Assembly (NCBI GenBank): GCA_023436495.1
Contig: JAEZIT010000040.1
Span: 1 to 64,000, forward strand
Origin: Acidobacteriota bacterium
GTDB lineage: Bacteria > Acidobacteriota > Blastocatellia > Pyrinomonadales > Pyrinomonadaceae
DNA: 64,000 bases
Reading direction: 5' to 3'
Shown here piece by piece: positions 8,804-16,865 of the stretch. The position numbers and the translations under genes are program-made. Under the pieces are notes generated by a model, which was given only the letters and a program-made list of their open reading frames with translations, did not search any database and was not told the origin of the DNA. Every line of letters starts with the position of its first letter. Positions within the stretch are counted from its first letter, which is position 1.

Positions 8804-9253
8804 ATGAACGAGATCTGTCAAAATGCCGAAACTTTTCTGTCCGAACTCACGACCGGACTTGGGTTCGACCTCGCCGTTACGTCCGAATGGACGGACGAAG
8901 GCTGCCTGCTGAACCTGAGCGGCGGTGATTCGCATTTTGCGCTTGCCGAGAATGGCGAGATGCTCGATGCTTTTGAAGTTTTGCTTTTTCAGGTCTACGG
9001 CCGCGGGCTAGACCGCGAGCATCGTTTCGTCTGCGATGCGGAAGGTTTTCGACGCACGCGGAAATCGGAACTGCAGGCGATGGCGCGGTTTGCCGCCGAC
9101 AACGTCCGCAAGAACGGCCGGCCGTTCACGTTTGGCAAGCTCAATTCGACCGAACGCCGGATCATCCACCTTACACTGCAGGCCGAGTCCGATCTCGACA
9201 CCGAATCGGTCGGCGACGGCCGCGATCGCCGTCTGCAGGTAAGGCTGAAATAG
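8804..9253 (+). CDS. Jag/KhpB-like R3H-domain RNA-binding protein
   Basis: A 149-residue protein immediately downstream of yidC, the normal place of jag/khpB. The N-terminal half (about residues 1-75) fits a Jag-type KH domain, and the C-terminal half contains the R3H signature with R-x-x-x-H in STERRIIHLTLQ (about residues 126-137). The Jag-N extension of Firmicutes proteins is missing. The family binds single-stranded nucleic acid, and KhpB acts as an RNA chaperone with KhpA in some bacteria. Context and the R3H motif support the call; the role here is inferred. Confidence 0.85.
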   Translation: MNEICQNAETFLSELTTGLGFDLAVTSEWTDEGCLLNLSGGDSHFALAENGEMLDAFEVLLFQVYGRGLDREHRFVCDAEGFRRTRKSELQAMARFAADNVRKNGRPFTFGKLNSTERRIIHLTLQAESDLDTESVGDGRDRRLQVRLK

Positions 9254-9323
9254 GTTTCTGGTTTCTGGTTTCAAGTTTCAGGTAGTCCATCGGCTTGAAA
9301 CATGGAACCGCGGACTCGAGACT

Positions 9324-10706
9324 ATGTCAGACACGATCGTCGCACTTGCAACACCTATCGGCCGCAGCGGCATCGGTGTAATACGCCTTAGCGGCAGCGG
9401 ATCGCTGCCCATTGTCAGTAAGCTCACCGGAGACGTCGATCTGGAACTCGAACCTAGACGCGTCTATCTCAAACGGCTTCGCGACCCCGACACTCTCGAC
9501 ACGATCGACGAAGCTCTCATCACCCATTTCAAAGCGCCGAATTCGTTCACGGGCGAGGATGTCGTGGAGATCAGCTGTCACGGATCTCCAATTTTGCTGC
9601 GGCAGGTTATCGACCTTTGCCTGAGGTTCGACGCGCGGTTGGCTGAACCGGGCGAATTCAGCCTGCGGGCATTGGCAAATGGACGAATGAACCTCGCGCA
9701 GGCGGAGGCGATCCGCGACCTGATCGACGCCCAGACGACGGCTTCGGCGCGTCAGGCCGTCAGACAGCTTCGCGGCGAATTCTCCGACCGGCTGCAGCCG
9801 CTTAAGGACCAACTGCTGAACGTGATCGTCGTGCTCGAATCGGCGCTCGAATTCGTGGAGGACGATCTGCCCGAAACACAAGCAGCGGCGGTCCGAGAAA
9901 AACTGACGGGCATCGCTGCTGATATCGGAAAGATCGCGGATACGTTTCGTGCGGGCAGGCTGATCCGCGAGGGATTGAAGGTCGCCCTGGTCGGGCGGCC
10001 GAACGTCGGCAAATCCAGCCTGTTCAATGCCCTGCTTGGCAGCGACCGCGCGATCGTCACGGAGATCGCCGGCACGACCCGAGACCAGATCCACGAAAAA
10101 TTTACTATAGACAATATTCCGATCTCGCTGATCGACACGGCCGGCCTGCGCGAGACCACTGACACGGTCGAGATCATCGGTGTGGAGCGAGCGCGAAGAA
10201 CGATGGCGGACGCGGATCTTGTGATCGCCATGCTCGACGTTTCCGAAGACGAAACGGCCGAGGATGTTGAGATATTGGCTAGCGTCGCCGACGTCGAGCA
10301 CATCGTTGCGGTCAACAAGGTCGATATCTCGACACGCGACGCGATCGCCGAATATGTTCGAAGCCTGCGTGCGGAACTGCCCGAATCTGACCCGCACATT
10401 ATTCCGATCTCAGCGAAAACGGGCGAAGGTTTGGACGAACTTCGGCACGCGATCATAGAACCTTTTGCTCCGCGTGAAATTGAAACGGCTGGGTTTCTGG
10501 TTTCGGATGCGAGGCACCACGATCTACTGCTCCGCGCACGCGCCGAAACCGAACAGGCGATCGCCCATTTGGACGAAGGCATGAGCGAAGAGATCGTGTT
10601 GATAGGGCTTCACAACGCGCTTCGATACCTGGGGCAGATCACCGGCGAGACGACGACGGAGGATATGCTGACGCGGATCTTCGCGACGTTCTGCATCGGA
10701 AAGTGA
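9324..10706 (+). CDS. mnmE: tRNA modification GTPase MnmE
   Basis: A 460-residue GTPase which, with MnmG, adds the carboxymethylaminomethyl group to U34 of certain tRNAs. Visible are the N-terminal folate-binding domain start (DTIVALATPIGRSGIGVIRLSG), helical domain motifs (EPGEFSLRALANGRMNLAQAEAI), G1 GRPNVGKSS near residue 224, G3 DTAGL, G4 NKVD and the catalytic C-terminal CIGK. It ends the origin-type block. Its stop codon directly abuts the stop of the converging SLC13 gene with no spacer. Its partner mnmG is 19 kb downstream instead of next to it. Confidence 0.97.
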   Translation: MSDTIVALATPIGRSGIGVIRLSGSGSLPIVSKLTGDVDLELEPRRVYLKRLRDPDTLDTIDEALITHFKAPNSFTGEDVVEISCHGSPILLRQVIDLCLRFDARLAEPGEFSLRALANGRMNLAQAEAIRDLIDAQTTASARQAVRQLRGEFSDRLQPLKDQLLNVIVVLESALEFVEDDLPETQAAAVREKLTGIAADIGKIADTFRAGRLIREGLKVALVGRPNVGKSSLFNALLGSDRAIVTEIAGTTRDQIHEKFTIDNIPISLIDTAGLRETTDTVEIIGVERARRTMADADLVIAMLDVSEDETAEDVEILASVADVEHIVAVNKVDISTRDAIAEYVRSLRAELPESDPHIIPISAKTGEGLDELRHAIIEPFAPREIETAGFLVSDARHHDLLLRARAETEQAIAHLDEGMSEEIVLIGLHNALRYLGQITGETTTEDMLTRIFATFCIGK

Positions 10707-12068
10707 TCACGGGATCCCGGCGAAATTGAGTACGGCGCGACCTGTTAGGCTCACTAACAAGCATCCAACCAGCATCAAAACGATCCCGGGCCCGAACAGG
10801 TCGCTCGAGCGGAGGCCGCCTTCGCCGAATGCCATCGCGTTCGGCGGTGTGCTGATTACGAACGGCAAGCCGAACGATGCCGAAATTGCCACCAGAATGG
10901 CCGTCGACGGTTCCGGCATCAACGCAGAGGCAAGCGGAATGAGCATGACCACGGAGGCAGTGTTGCTCATTAGCGCGGATAACAGCGCGCTCGTCATACA
11001 CAAGACGAAAAGCCCCACCGTTGCGTTCATTTCCGAGAATGGGATGCCGTTTGCGACAGTCTGTACGGCGCCGGAAGAGTCGAGGAGCCGTCCAAGCGTG
11101 ATCCCGCCGGCGATCAATAGCAGCGTTGACCAATCCAGGTCCATCAGATCTCTCTTTCTAAGAATTCCTGACAGGAATAAGATACTGGCGGCGGATATCG
11201 CAATGACAGCGGACGGGATGCCATGAAGCGGCTCAGTCAGCCAAAGACCGACCGTCGCGGCAGTGATCGCTAAAAAGAATTTGCCCCGCAGGCCGATAGA
11301 TCTCGAGCTGGAATCTTCGACCAGGCGGCCAACAAAGTCATCGGCCGCAGGCACGGATTGGTTGGCCGCATTCGAACGCCAGAGCAGCAGCACAAATCCA
11401 AAGAGCAACATCCCTATCGTGAGCGGAAACGCAAATATCATCCAGTTTACGAACGAGATGTGAACCGACGGAGCTGTCCACGCGATCGCAATTGCGTTCG
11501 GTCCGGTGCCGATCGGCGTTGCCATTCCGCCCAGGTCCGCGCCGAGCGCAATCCCGACAAGCATCGTCCGCCTCGTAATGTCGTCCGCCGGCCGACAGGC
11601 TAGAAGCGGCCGAACGACGGCGAATATGAGCGCGGCCGCCGCGATATTCGACATCCACATCGAAAGGAACGCCGTCAATCCGATCATTAGGAAGAGCATG
11701 CGAGCAAAGGAAGCATTGGACGCTTTTAGAGCAATTCCCGCTAACCGCTTGTCAAAACCGAGCCTTTCCGTAGCCAGACCGATCGCGAACCCGCTGAAAA
11801 ATAGCGCCATTACGGGATCTGCCGCCCACCCGAGCACGTTGGATAAGGAAAATTTCGGATCTACAGGGGCTAGCAGGAGCGGTACGGCGGCCCAGATCAT
11901 GAGCGAAGGGACGAAGGGCGGGACAAGTTCGCTAAGCCAAAGATATAGGCAAACAAGCGTGATGGCGGCGACACGGGACAGTACCGGCGATTCGATGAAA
12001 ACGAAAGGAAGCGCCGCAGCAAGGAGCAAAGGGACCAATCTCAGCATACGGCGCTTCATCACCCGCAA
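10707..12068 (-). CDS. SLC13-type (DASS) anion:sodium symporter
   Basis: A 453-residue polytopic protein with about eleven hydrophobic segments and the duplicated architecture of the DASS/SLC13 family. Motifs include MWMSNIAAAALIFAV followed by GIALGADLGGMATPIGTGPNAIAI in the first half and LSALMSNTASVVMLIPLASAL with FGLPFVISTPPNAMAFG in the second. These S-N-T and T-P-P-N-A loops form the sodium and substrate sites in characterised relatives. Substrates in the family are dicarboxylates, citrate or sulfate; the sequence does not decide between them. It is monocistronic and faces mnmE. Confidence 0.9.
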   Translation of the reverse strand: MRVMKRRMLRLVPLLLAAALPFVFIESPVLSRVAAITLVCLYLWLSELVPPFVPSLMIWAAVPLLLAPVDPKFSLSNVLGWAADPVMALFFSGFAIGLATERLGFDKRLAGIALKASNASFARMLFLMIGLTAFLSMWMSNIAAAALIFAVVRPLLACRPADDITRRTMLVGIALGADLGGMATPIGTGPNAIAIAWTAPSVHISFVNWMIFAFPLTIGMLLFGFVLLLWRSNAANQSVPAADDFVGRLVEDSSSRSIGLRGKFFLAITAATVGLWLTEPLHGIPSAVIAISAASILFLSGILRKRDLMDLDWSTLLLIAGGITLGRLLDSSGAVQTVANGIPFSEMNATVGLFVLCMTSALLSALMSNTASVVMLIPLASALMPEPSTAILVAISASFGLPFVISTPPNAMAFGEGGLRSSDLFGPGIVLMLVGCLLVSLTGRAVLNFAGIP

Positions 12069-12292
12069 TTATGCGGATTTACGGAAAAATTTGAAAGAAC
12101 TGAAAAAAAGGCGACGGTTTCGAGGAGGGTTTGATCGAAGGCAGCCCGCCGCCTCTCTTTTGTCTAATCCGAAACCACAGCGGCCTTCGCAGCTTCCTCA
12201 ACCGAAGTTCCTGTTTTTATCGATCGCGGTTTCGCTGTATCTTGTTCGGCTTCGACACGAAGACCTGAAGGTCTTTTAGAAAACTCAAAAAA

Positions 12293-12550
12293 CTAGGCCC
12301 GAACAGATTCGGGTAAACGTGCCGGAGCGGCTTTCGTCTGCGCTATTACCGGCTCGGGATGTTCGGCAGGTACCGGGGCATTATGTCCGCTGGTTGCCGG
12401 CAGCAAGCTGATCATTCCCATGAAAACCATTCCGAAGGCAATAAAACCATATAAAACCACGGCTATCGGGGTCATATATCCTGTAGCGAACAAGAGTATC
12501 GCCGAAGCCGCGAAAAGTATCCAAAGAAATTCGTAGAGACGTACCAACAT
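12293..12550 (-). CDS. Small two-helix membrane protein, sigma-54 promoter upstream
   Basis: An 85-residue protein with two hydrophobic helices (about residues 6-24 and 28-50) joined by GYMTP and a Pro/Ala-rich hydrophilic tail. No family is recognised. A good ribosome-binding site (AAAGGAG) precedes the ATG. It is listed as real because it stands behind a near-perfect sigma-54-type promoter and is divergent from the DUF5335 gene, whose upstream region also has such a promoter. A role in envelope stress would be a guess. Confidence 0.65.
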   Translation of the reverse strand: MLVRLYEFLWILFAASAILLFATGYMTPIAVVLYGFIAFGMVFMGMISLLPATSGHNAPVPAEHPEPVIAQTKAAPARLPESVRA

Positions 12551-12615
12551 TTTCTGCTCCTTTTACTTTCAGCCGGTGTCGACCTTTCGGTGAACCGTAT
12601 CCCGCTCTACCCAAT

Positions 12616-12632
12616 CGCAACGTACGTGCCAT
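12616..12632 (-). promoter_or_regulatory. Sigma-54-type promoter of the small membrane gene
   Basis: On the minus strand the sequence is TGGCAC-GTACG-TTGC (bases 12631 to 12617), matching the -24/-12 consensus TGGCAC-N5-TTGC with the invariant GG and GC 10 bp apart. The -12 GC is 67 bases from the ATG at 12550. Such promoters need an NtrC-type activator; two are encoded at 19.5 and 22.8 kb. Confidence 0.65.
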
Positions 12633-12675
12633 CAGGCATATGCCCGTAAATACGTGGGTAAAGCGAAAAACAGAT

Positions 12676-12726
12676 GCGGGTAAATTCGCGGTCGCGAGAA
12701 AAGGTGCGGAAATTTTCACGTGAAAA
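12676..12726. promoter_or_regulatory. Candidate activator sites between divergent sigma-54 promoters
   Basis: Two related elements lie here: GCGGGTAAATTCGCG at 12676-12690 and GCGGAAATTTTCACG at 12706-12720. The second runs into a 14-bp perfect palindrome, TTTTCACGTGAAAA, at 12713-12726. They lie about 45-100 bp from the -24 elements on both sides, the usual place for NtrC-type enhancer sites. Similar elements occur before the other sigma-54-type promoters in the window. The palindrome also contains the core of parS, discussed in the findings. Confidence 0.4.
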
Positions 12727-12770
12727 GAAACACCGCGGCAAAGGTTTCGCATGATCTTTGGTGCGCTATT

Positions 12771-12786
12771 CGGTACGTACTTTGCG
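12771..12786 (+). promoter_or_regulatory. Sigma-54-type promoter of the DUF5335 gene
   Basis: CGGTAC-GTACT-TTGCG has GG at 12772-12773 and GC at 12784-12785, exactly 10 bp apart, with the TTGC of the -12 box intact and one change (T for C) in the -24 box. The predicted start is about 30 bases before the ATG at 12827. The leader contains a short hairpin (AGGGCC-GATGT-GGCCCT) ahead of the ribosome-binding site. Confidence 0.55.
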
Positions 12787-12826
12787 TCCTAAGTTGTAGG
12801 GCCGATGTGGCCCTTGGAGTAATAAA

Positions 12827-13180
12827 ATGACCACGGAAATAGCAAAGAATAAATGGAAGACTTATCTGGACGATTTTAGCCGGGCAAAGATGAATTGGGA
12901 AACGACTGTCCAGGTACTGAACGAAGAGACCGGAGCGCAGATACTTTCGGACGGAATGCCGTTTGGCGGCTTGACCTACGAGACAAACGCCGAAGGTGCG
13001 GCTGTCGCGCTGAATCTGGGGTCAGACCCCGAGCAACATCAGACGCATATGATCTTCGATCCGAAAACCATCGCGTTCAAAGATGACGAAGAGGGCGGTA
13101 CGCTGGATATCGAGGGCGCTTCGGGAACTAAGACACTGATCACTTTTGTTGAGCCCAAGCACCGGTCGGCGCATCAATAG
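12827..13180 (+). CDS. DUF5335-like small protein
   Basis: A 117-residue soluble protein. Its layout, an N-terminal W-x-x-Y-L-x-x-F-S stretch, then W-E-T-T-V-x-V-L with G-A-Q, then a beta-rich acidic half, matches the DUF5335 group as I remember it; the family has no established function and is often found near universal stress proteins. GGAG precedes the ATG by 9 bases. It has its own sigma-54-type promoter. The last 7 bases overlap the converging PPOX-type gene. Family assignment is moderate; the gene itself is well supported. Confidence 0.7.
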   Translation: MTTEIAKNKWKTYLDDFSRAKMNWETTVQVLNEETGAQILSDGMPFGGLTYETNAEGAAVALNLGSDPEQHQTHMIFDPKTIAFKDDEEGGTLDIEGASGTKTLITFVEPKHRSAHQ

Positions 13181-13671
13181 ACCTTTGGATCATTGGGGCC
13201 ATCGGCGGGAACGAACGGCGTTACGGTCTCGCTCTTATCTACGGATTTTCTGCCCGTTTTGGTCAACGGCGTGATGCGATAGATCACTTCTACATTGGCG
13301 CGGACCCAACTGTCCATCCATCTGAGGCTAACGGCCGGCGTCAGCGTGGGATTTATCTCAAGGATCGCGTTCAACGCTGCCTCACGCTCCATCTCATCCG
13401 TAAGTTGTGTCGCGCGGCCGGTGATAATGACGCTGCGCCAATCTCGATTGTCTTCGACGTGTTCGGCCTGAAGGCAGATCTCAGGGTTTGCGCGAATGAT
13501 CTCGGTCTTCTTGCCTTCGGTCGTGTAGATATAGACATACGGCGATATATAGGCAAAATGGATCGGGACGACGTAAGGAACATTATTCCGGCAACACGCC
13601 AAATGACCGTAATTCGAGGTTTGCAGAAAATCCTCGATTTCTTCGACTCCCATTTCTCTGACTTCGATCAC
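13174..13671 (-). CDS. Pyridoxamine 5'-phosphate oxidase-like flavin-binding protein
   Basis: A 165-residue split-barrel protein of the PNPOx-like superfamily. Seen are MGVEEIEDFLQTSNYGHLAC at the start, VPYVVPIHFAY (the FMN-contacting strand), YIYTTEGKKTEIIRANPEIC and WRSVIITGRATQL. This pattern fits the NimA/Pnp-oxidase-like group that binds FMN or haem rather than biosynthetic PdxH. GTG at 13671 is chosen because GGAGG stands 7 bases upstream and the family begins here; the longer frame to 13734 lacks a site. Proteins of this kind are common in low-oxygen stress regulons. Confidence 0.85.
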   Translation of the reverse strand: MIEVREMGVEEIEDFLQTSNYGHLACCRNNVPYVVPIHFAYISPYVYIYTTEGKKTEIIRANPEICLQAEHVEDNRDWRSVIITGRATQLTDEMEREAALNAILEINPTLTPAVSLRWMDSWVRANVEVIYRITPLTKTGRKSVDKSETVTPFVPADGPNDPKVY

Positions 13672-13806
13672 AAGCGCCTCCGTTAATAAATCGGTATTCC
13701 TGCTGATTTTAAGTTTCGCGCGGACAAAAAGCAAAAACGACGGATTTGCGTGGGAATTCTCGCGCCCGAAAATCCGGAACGCCCGAAATCAGGACACCGG
13801 GCAGCG

Positions 13807-13822
13807 GGGAATGGAATTTGCG
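13807..13822 (+). promoter_or_regulatory. Weak sigma-54-type promoter before the stress operon
   Basis: GG at 13808-13809 and GC at 13820-13821 are 10 bp apart and the -12 box reads TTTGC, but the -24 box (GGAATG) departs from TGGCAC. It lies 32 bases before the USP start at 13853, like the better examples at 21.05 and 27.55 kb (35 bases). It is listed because of position; on sequence alone it is weak. Confidence 0.3.
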
Positions 13823-13852
13823 GTCAATAAAAGTGCCGGAGGAATTAGAGAT

Positions 13853-14305
13853 ATGAGGATCCTGATCGGAACAGACGGTTCGGAATTCAGTAAAGCAGCG
13901 ATCAGAGAATGCTGCCGGATGCTGGTGGTCCCGAACAACACGACCATAAAAGTGGTCTCGGTTTTCGAGGACAGTTATCCGATCGCGGCCGAACCGTTCG
14001 CCTTGTCGCCCGAATTTTATCAGGAGATCGTGGACGCCGCGGAAAATCAAGCCAACCATTTTGCGGAAGAAGGCGCCGAACTCATCAGAAGCTGTGTGAA
14101 CGGCGCTAATGTTGAGATAGTCACGCAGGTCCTGCGTGGATCGGCGGGGCATCAGCTTATCGAACAGGCGGAAAGCTGGAAGGCGGACGTGATCGTTGTT
14201 GGTTCACATGGCCGCGGATTTTGGGGACGTATGCTCGGGTCGGTTTCCGATGCGGTGACGCATCATGCGACTTGTTCGGTCCTGGTCGTACGGCCGCAAA
14301 AATGA
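13853..14305 (+). CDS. Universal stress protein (single UspA domain)
   Basis: A 150-residue UspA-fold protein beginning MRILIGTDGSEFSKAA. The nucleotide-binding signature G-x2-G-x9-G-S is present in VVGSHGRGFWGRMLGSVSDAV near the end, so it belongs to the ATP-binding branch. USPs aid survival in energy or oxygen limitation, acting by unclear mechanisms. The ATG at 13853 follows GGAGG and removes a 14-residue non-family extension. It is the first gene of a tight co-directional run to 17564. Confidence 0.92.
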   Translation: MRILIGTDGSEFSKAAIRECCRMLVVPNNTTIKVVSVFEDSYPIAAEPFALSPEFYQEIVDAAENQANHFAEEGAELIRSCVNGANVEIVTQVLRGSAGHQLIEQAESWKADVIVVGSHGRGFWGRMLGSVSDAVTHHATCSVLVVRPQK

Positions 14306-14318
14306 CGGGTGAAACGCG

Positions 14319-15017
14319 ATGGACGCGCGATATGAGCCGAGGTTTAACGACAGAAAGGAGGCCGGACAAGTATTGGCCGAGCACCTCGGGGCGTATCGCG
14401 GACGCGGCGACGTAGTTGTTGTCGGCCTTCCGCGCGGTGGCGTTCCGGTCGCGTATGAGGTCGCGAAAGCACTCGGCGCGCCGCTTGATGTTTTTATCGT
14501 TAGAAAGCTCGGGGTTCCGGGCCAGGAAGAGCTCGCCTTTGGTGCGATCGCCTCGGGCGGCGTGATGGTGTTGAACAGCGACCTTGTGTCGGCACTGAGG
14601 CTGCCCGGCGAGTTGATCGACCGCGTCGCCGAACGCGAAAAGGCGGAATTGGTAAGGCGTGAGACCCTTTACCGTCACGGGCGCAGGGCAATGGAAATTT
14701 CGGGCAAGGCAGTGATCGTTGTCGATGACGGCCTGGCGACGGGCGCGACTATGCGGGCGGCGGTGATGGCCCTGAAAAAGTTGGGACCTAGAGAGATCGT
14801 CGTAGCGGTGCCGGTGGCGGCCAAACAGACGTGCGACGAATTTAAGCACGAGGCGAACGTGTGGGCCGTGTGCGCAATGACGCCCGAACCGTTTTATGGT
14901 GTCGGAATGTGGTATGCAGATTTTTCCCAGACGACCGATGACGAGGTGCGGCGCATTCTGGCGACGGCCGACGCGAATTTCGGAGAGGAAAGCGCCGGAC
15001 ACGGAGGAAGGGCATGA
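14319..15017 (+). CDS. Phosphoribosyltransferase-fold protein
   Basis: A 232-residue protein with a PRTase fold: [20 protein letters not shown] near residues 32-51 and the PRPP-binding loop [17 protein letters not shown] near residues 130-146, with the paired acidic residues. Sequences of this type stand beside USPs and hydrolases in many stress clusters, and the natural substrate is not known; nucleobase salvage is only one option. The start is 13 bases after the USP gene. The stop codon overlaps a short frame (ATGATG) that leads toward the hydrolase gene. Confidence 0.85.
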   Translation: MDARYEPRFNDRKEAGQVLAEHLGAYRGRGDVVVVGLPRGGVPVAYEVAKALGAPLDVFIVRKLGVPGQEELAFGAIASGGVMVLNSDLVSALRLPGELIDRVAEREKAELVRRETLYRHGRRAMEISGKAVIVVDDGLATGATMRAAVMALKKLGPREIVVAVPVAAKQTCDEFKHEANVWAVCAMTPEPFYGVGMWYADFSQTTDDEVRRILATADANFGEESAGHGGRA

Positions 15018-15085
15018 TGGACGAAGCCGGAACTGTCGAACGCGAAGCCGACGAGCCGCCGCTGACTTTCCCGACCGGCATTTAG
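15014..15085 (+). CDS. Possible 23-residue leader peptide (doubtful)
   Basis: A tiny frame that begins with ATG overlapping the stop of the preceding gene (GCATGATGG) and ends 13 bases before the hydrolase gene. It could couple translation across the 81-base gap. Its sequence is acidic and has no known family. It may be chance. Confidence 0.2.
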   Translation: MMDEAGTVEREADEPPLTFPTGI

Positions 15086-15098
15086 GCAAGGAGGCAGT

Positions 15099-15758
15099 AT
15101 GAAGGCGCAGCGTACAATTTCAGCCGAGATACGAATACCTGCCGGAGGCATTGTGTTGGACGGTGAGCTGATAGTACCTAACAGCGTAACCGAAATCGTT
15201 ATTTTCGCCCACGGTTCGGGCAGCAGCCGATTCAGCCCAAGAAACCGGTTTGTCGCGGAGACGATCCGCGCGTGCGGGTTGGGGACGCTACTTTTCGATC
15301 TGCTGACCGCGGACGAAGAAGCCGCTGAAATGTACACGCGGCATCTGCGGTTCGATATTGAACTGCTGACCGGGCGTTTGATCGAGGCGGCGAATTTTCT
15401 CGAAGCTTCAAACGCGGCGGGAAAGAAATTGGGCTTTTTCGGTTCGAGTACAGGTGGAGCGGCGGCGATCACGGCGGCGGCGGAGCTTGGCGACAGGGTC
15501 AGTGCGGTAGTTTCACGGGGCGGCCGGCCGGACCTCGCGGGAACGGCGCTTACGCTCGTAACAGCGCCGACGCTGCTGATCGTCGGCGAACGCGATGAGG
15601 CTGTGGTCGATCTGAATGCGGCGGCGTTCGAAATGCTGCGGTGCGAAAAGCGGATGGAAGTCATTCCAGGCGCGACGCATCTTTTTGAAGAGCCCGGAGC
15701 GCTGGAACAGGTAGCGGAGATAGCATCCGCGTGGTTTGCCGAGCATTTGGAGCCGTAG
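15099..15758 (+). CDS. Alpha/beta hydrolase (dienelactone-hydrolase-like)
   Basis: A 219-residue hydrolase. The oxyanion region is IFAHGSGSSRFSPRN, the nucleophile serine lies in FFGSSTGGAAA near residue 110, the acid is in VGERDEAV and the histidine in IPGATHLFEEPG. This set is typical of the small alpha/beta hydrolases found next to phosphoribosyltransferases in stress gene clusters. Substrate unknown. The ATG follows AGGAGG with good spacing. Third protein in the run starting with the USP at 13853. Confidence 0.9.
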   Translation: MKAQRTISAEIRIPAGGIVLDGELIVPNSVTEIVIFAHGSGSSRFSPRNRFVAETIRACGLGTLLFDLLTADEEAAEMYTRHLRFDIELLTGRLIEAANFLEASNAAGKKLGFFGSSTGGAAAITAAAELGDRVSAVVSRGGRPDLAGTALTLVTAPTLLIVGERDEAVVDLNAAAFEMLRCEKRMEVIPGATHLFEEPGALEQVAEIASAWFAEHLEP

Positions 15759-15794
15759 TTTAGATAAGTAGAATTTTGGCGTAAGGAGGAGAAA

Positions 15795-15947
15795 ATGGAG
15801 AAAAGCCGCGAAGAGAAGGTGTGCGCTCATGCGCCGTGCAGTTGTCCGGCTGCGTCCGACAGCGATTACTGCAGCCTGCATTGCGCAAAAGCTTTTGTTG
15901 AAACCGATTGCGGATGCGGCCACGAAGAATGTGCCGCCGACGCATAA
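15795..15947 (+). CDS. Metallothionein-like small Cys-rich protein
   Basis: A 50-residue protein with eight cysteines (10, 15, 17, 26, 30, 39, 41, 46) and histidines at 12, 29 and 43. The order C-x4-C-x-C, then YCSLHCA, then CGCGHEEC resembles bacterial SmtA-type metallothioneins, which carry YCSxxCA and CGCxxxxC segments and bind zinc or cadmium in clusters. A very strong ribosome-binding site (AAGGAGGAG) precedes the ATG, which supports translation. It lies 36 bases after the hydrolase gene and 18 bases before the zinc-ribbon gene. It probably buffers zinc or scavenges oxidants during stress. Confidence 0.75.
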   Translation: MEKSREEKVCAHAPCSCPAASDSDYCSLHCAKAFVETDCGCGHEECAADA

Positions 15948-15965
15948 CGAACAAGGAGGAGACCG

Positions 15966-16205
15966 ATGCAGAGAACACGTGAGGAATTTGATGCCGACAG
16001 GAGCGAGGGAATCAACGCTGCGACAAAGATAAGGACCGACACCAATCGGTTCGAACTTAATTGCAGCATTTGTAACGGAGTGTTTTTCGTAAACGAAGAA
16101 ACGCTGGAGAACGCGAACCGTGCGATGAAGCGCGGCGACGACAATGAGTTTGTATGCAGCGATTGCCGGCAGGAATATGAAGATATATCCGTCGGGAACC
16201 GCTGA
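15966..16205 (+). CDS. Small protein with two CxxC motifs (zinc-ribbon-like)
   Basis: A 79-residue protein with CSIC (33-36) and CSDC (64-67) separated by 27 residues, a plausible four-cysteine zinc site. The rest is highly charged and helical. AAGGAGGAG lies upstream of the ATG, as for the metallothionein gene. No family is recognised; a treble-clef or ribbon fold is inferred from the cysteine spacing alone. Its position among stress genes suggests the same expression. Confidence 0.65.
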   Translation: MQRTREEFDADRSEGINAATKIRTDTNRFELNCSICNGVFFVNEETLENANRAMKRGDDNEFVCSDCRQEYEDISVGNR

Positions 16206-16215
16206 CAATGAAATA

Positions 16216-16836
16216 ATGATCATGACTATTACAAGAAATTTTGCGATCACCGCCGCGGTGACCGCCGTTATCGTTTTGTTTGGATCGAGCTGTGCGAATT
16301 CGTCCGCGTCGAATGCCGCGAACGAAAAACCGGCCGCCAAGGCTGATTCGCACGCCGATCATGCACAGCAGCCCGAGCAGAAGGGCGATTTCAAGATACC
16401 CTCATCGTTAACCGAGGAGCATGCGAAGCTGCATGAGGACCTCGCAGCTCTCGTCAAAGCCGGCGGTGAGACGGCAAAGGCGGCAGAGCTCGTCGAACAG
16501 CGTCTGAGCGTTCATTTCAAGAACGAAGAACAATTCGCAATGCCGCAGCTCGGGCTGTTAGCCACTCTCAGCCGTGGCCCTGCGACGGAGAATATGCGGC
16601 CGATGATCGCACTGACGGACAAATTGAAGGCAGATATGCCGCAGATGCTAGAAGAGCACAAGGGTATCGTGGAGGCGCTGGACGCACTCGCGGCGGCCGG
16701 AAAGAAAGAGAACAAACCTGCCGCGGTCGAGTTTTCGGAAATGCTGAAACATCACGCGGTGAACGAGGAGCAGATCCTCTATCCGGCGGCTATAGTCGTC
16801 GGCGAATATTTAAAATTAGCATTGAAAGAAAAGTAG
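16216..16836 (+). CDS. Hemerythrin-domain lipoprotein
   Basis: A 206-residue exported protein. The N-terminus is a signal peptide ending in a lipobox-like FGSSC, followed by an Ala/His-rich linker and an HHE four-helix domain: EEHAKLHEDLAAL, HFKNEEQFAMP, EEHKGIVEALD and HHAVNEEQILYPAA supply the His and Glu ligands of a di-iron site. Hemerythrins bind oxygen or nitric oxide or serve as di-iron stores. ATG at 16216 or 16222 is chosen because both give a direct signal peptide; the frame extends upstream to 16144 inside the previous gene. It is the seventh gene of the run, counting the doubtful 23-residue frame. Confidence 0.82.
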   Translation: MIMTITRNFAITAAVTAVIVLFGSSCANSSASNAANEKPAAKADSHADHAQQPEQKGDFKIPSSLTEEHAKLHEDLAALVKAGGETAKAAELVEQRLSVHFKNEEQFAMPQLGLLATLSRGPATENMRPMIALTDKLKADMPQMLEEHKGIVEALDALAAAGKKENKPAAVEFSEMLKHHAVNEEQILYPAAIVVGEYLKLALKEK

Positions 16837-16865
16837 GAAATTCTCGATTTCCCGGAGGTATCGAA

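Noticed and set aside
9327..10397. Long open frame (356 codons) on the minus strand opposite mnmE
   Set aside because: It mirrors the codon structure of mnmE, is rich in Arg and has no domain; mnmE itself is certain.
12260..12277. Hairpin AAGACCT-GA-AGGTCTT followed by TTTT
   Set aside because: It looks like a terminator on the plus strand, but no plus-strand gene ends near it, and on the minus strand it has no T run.
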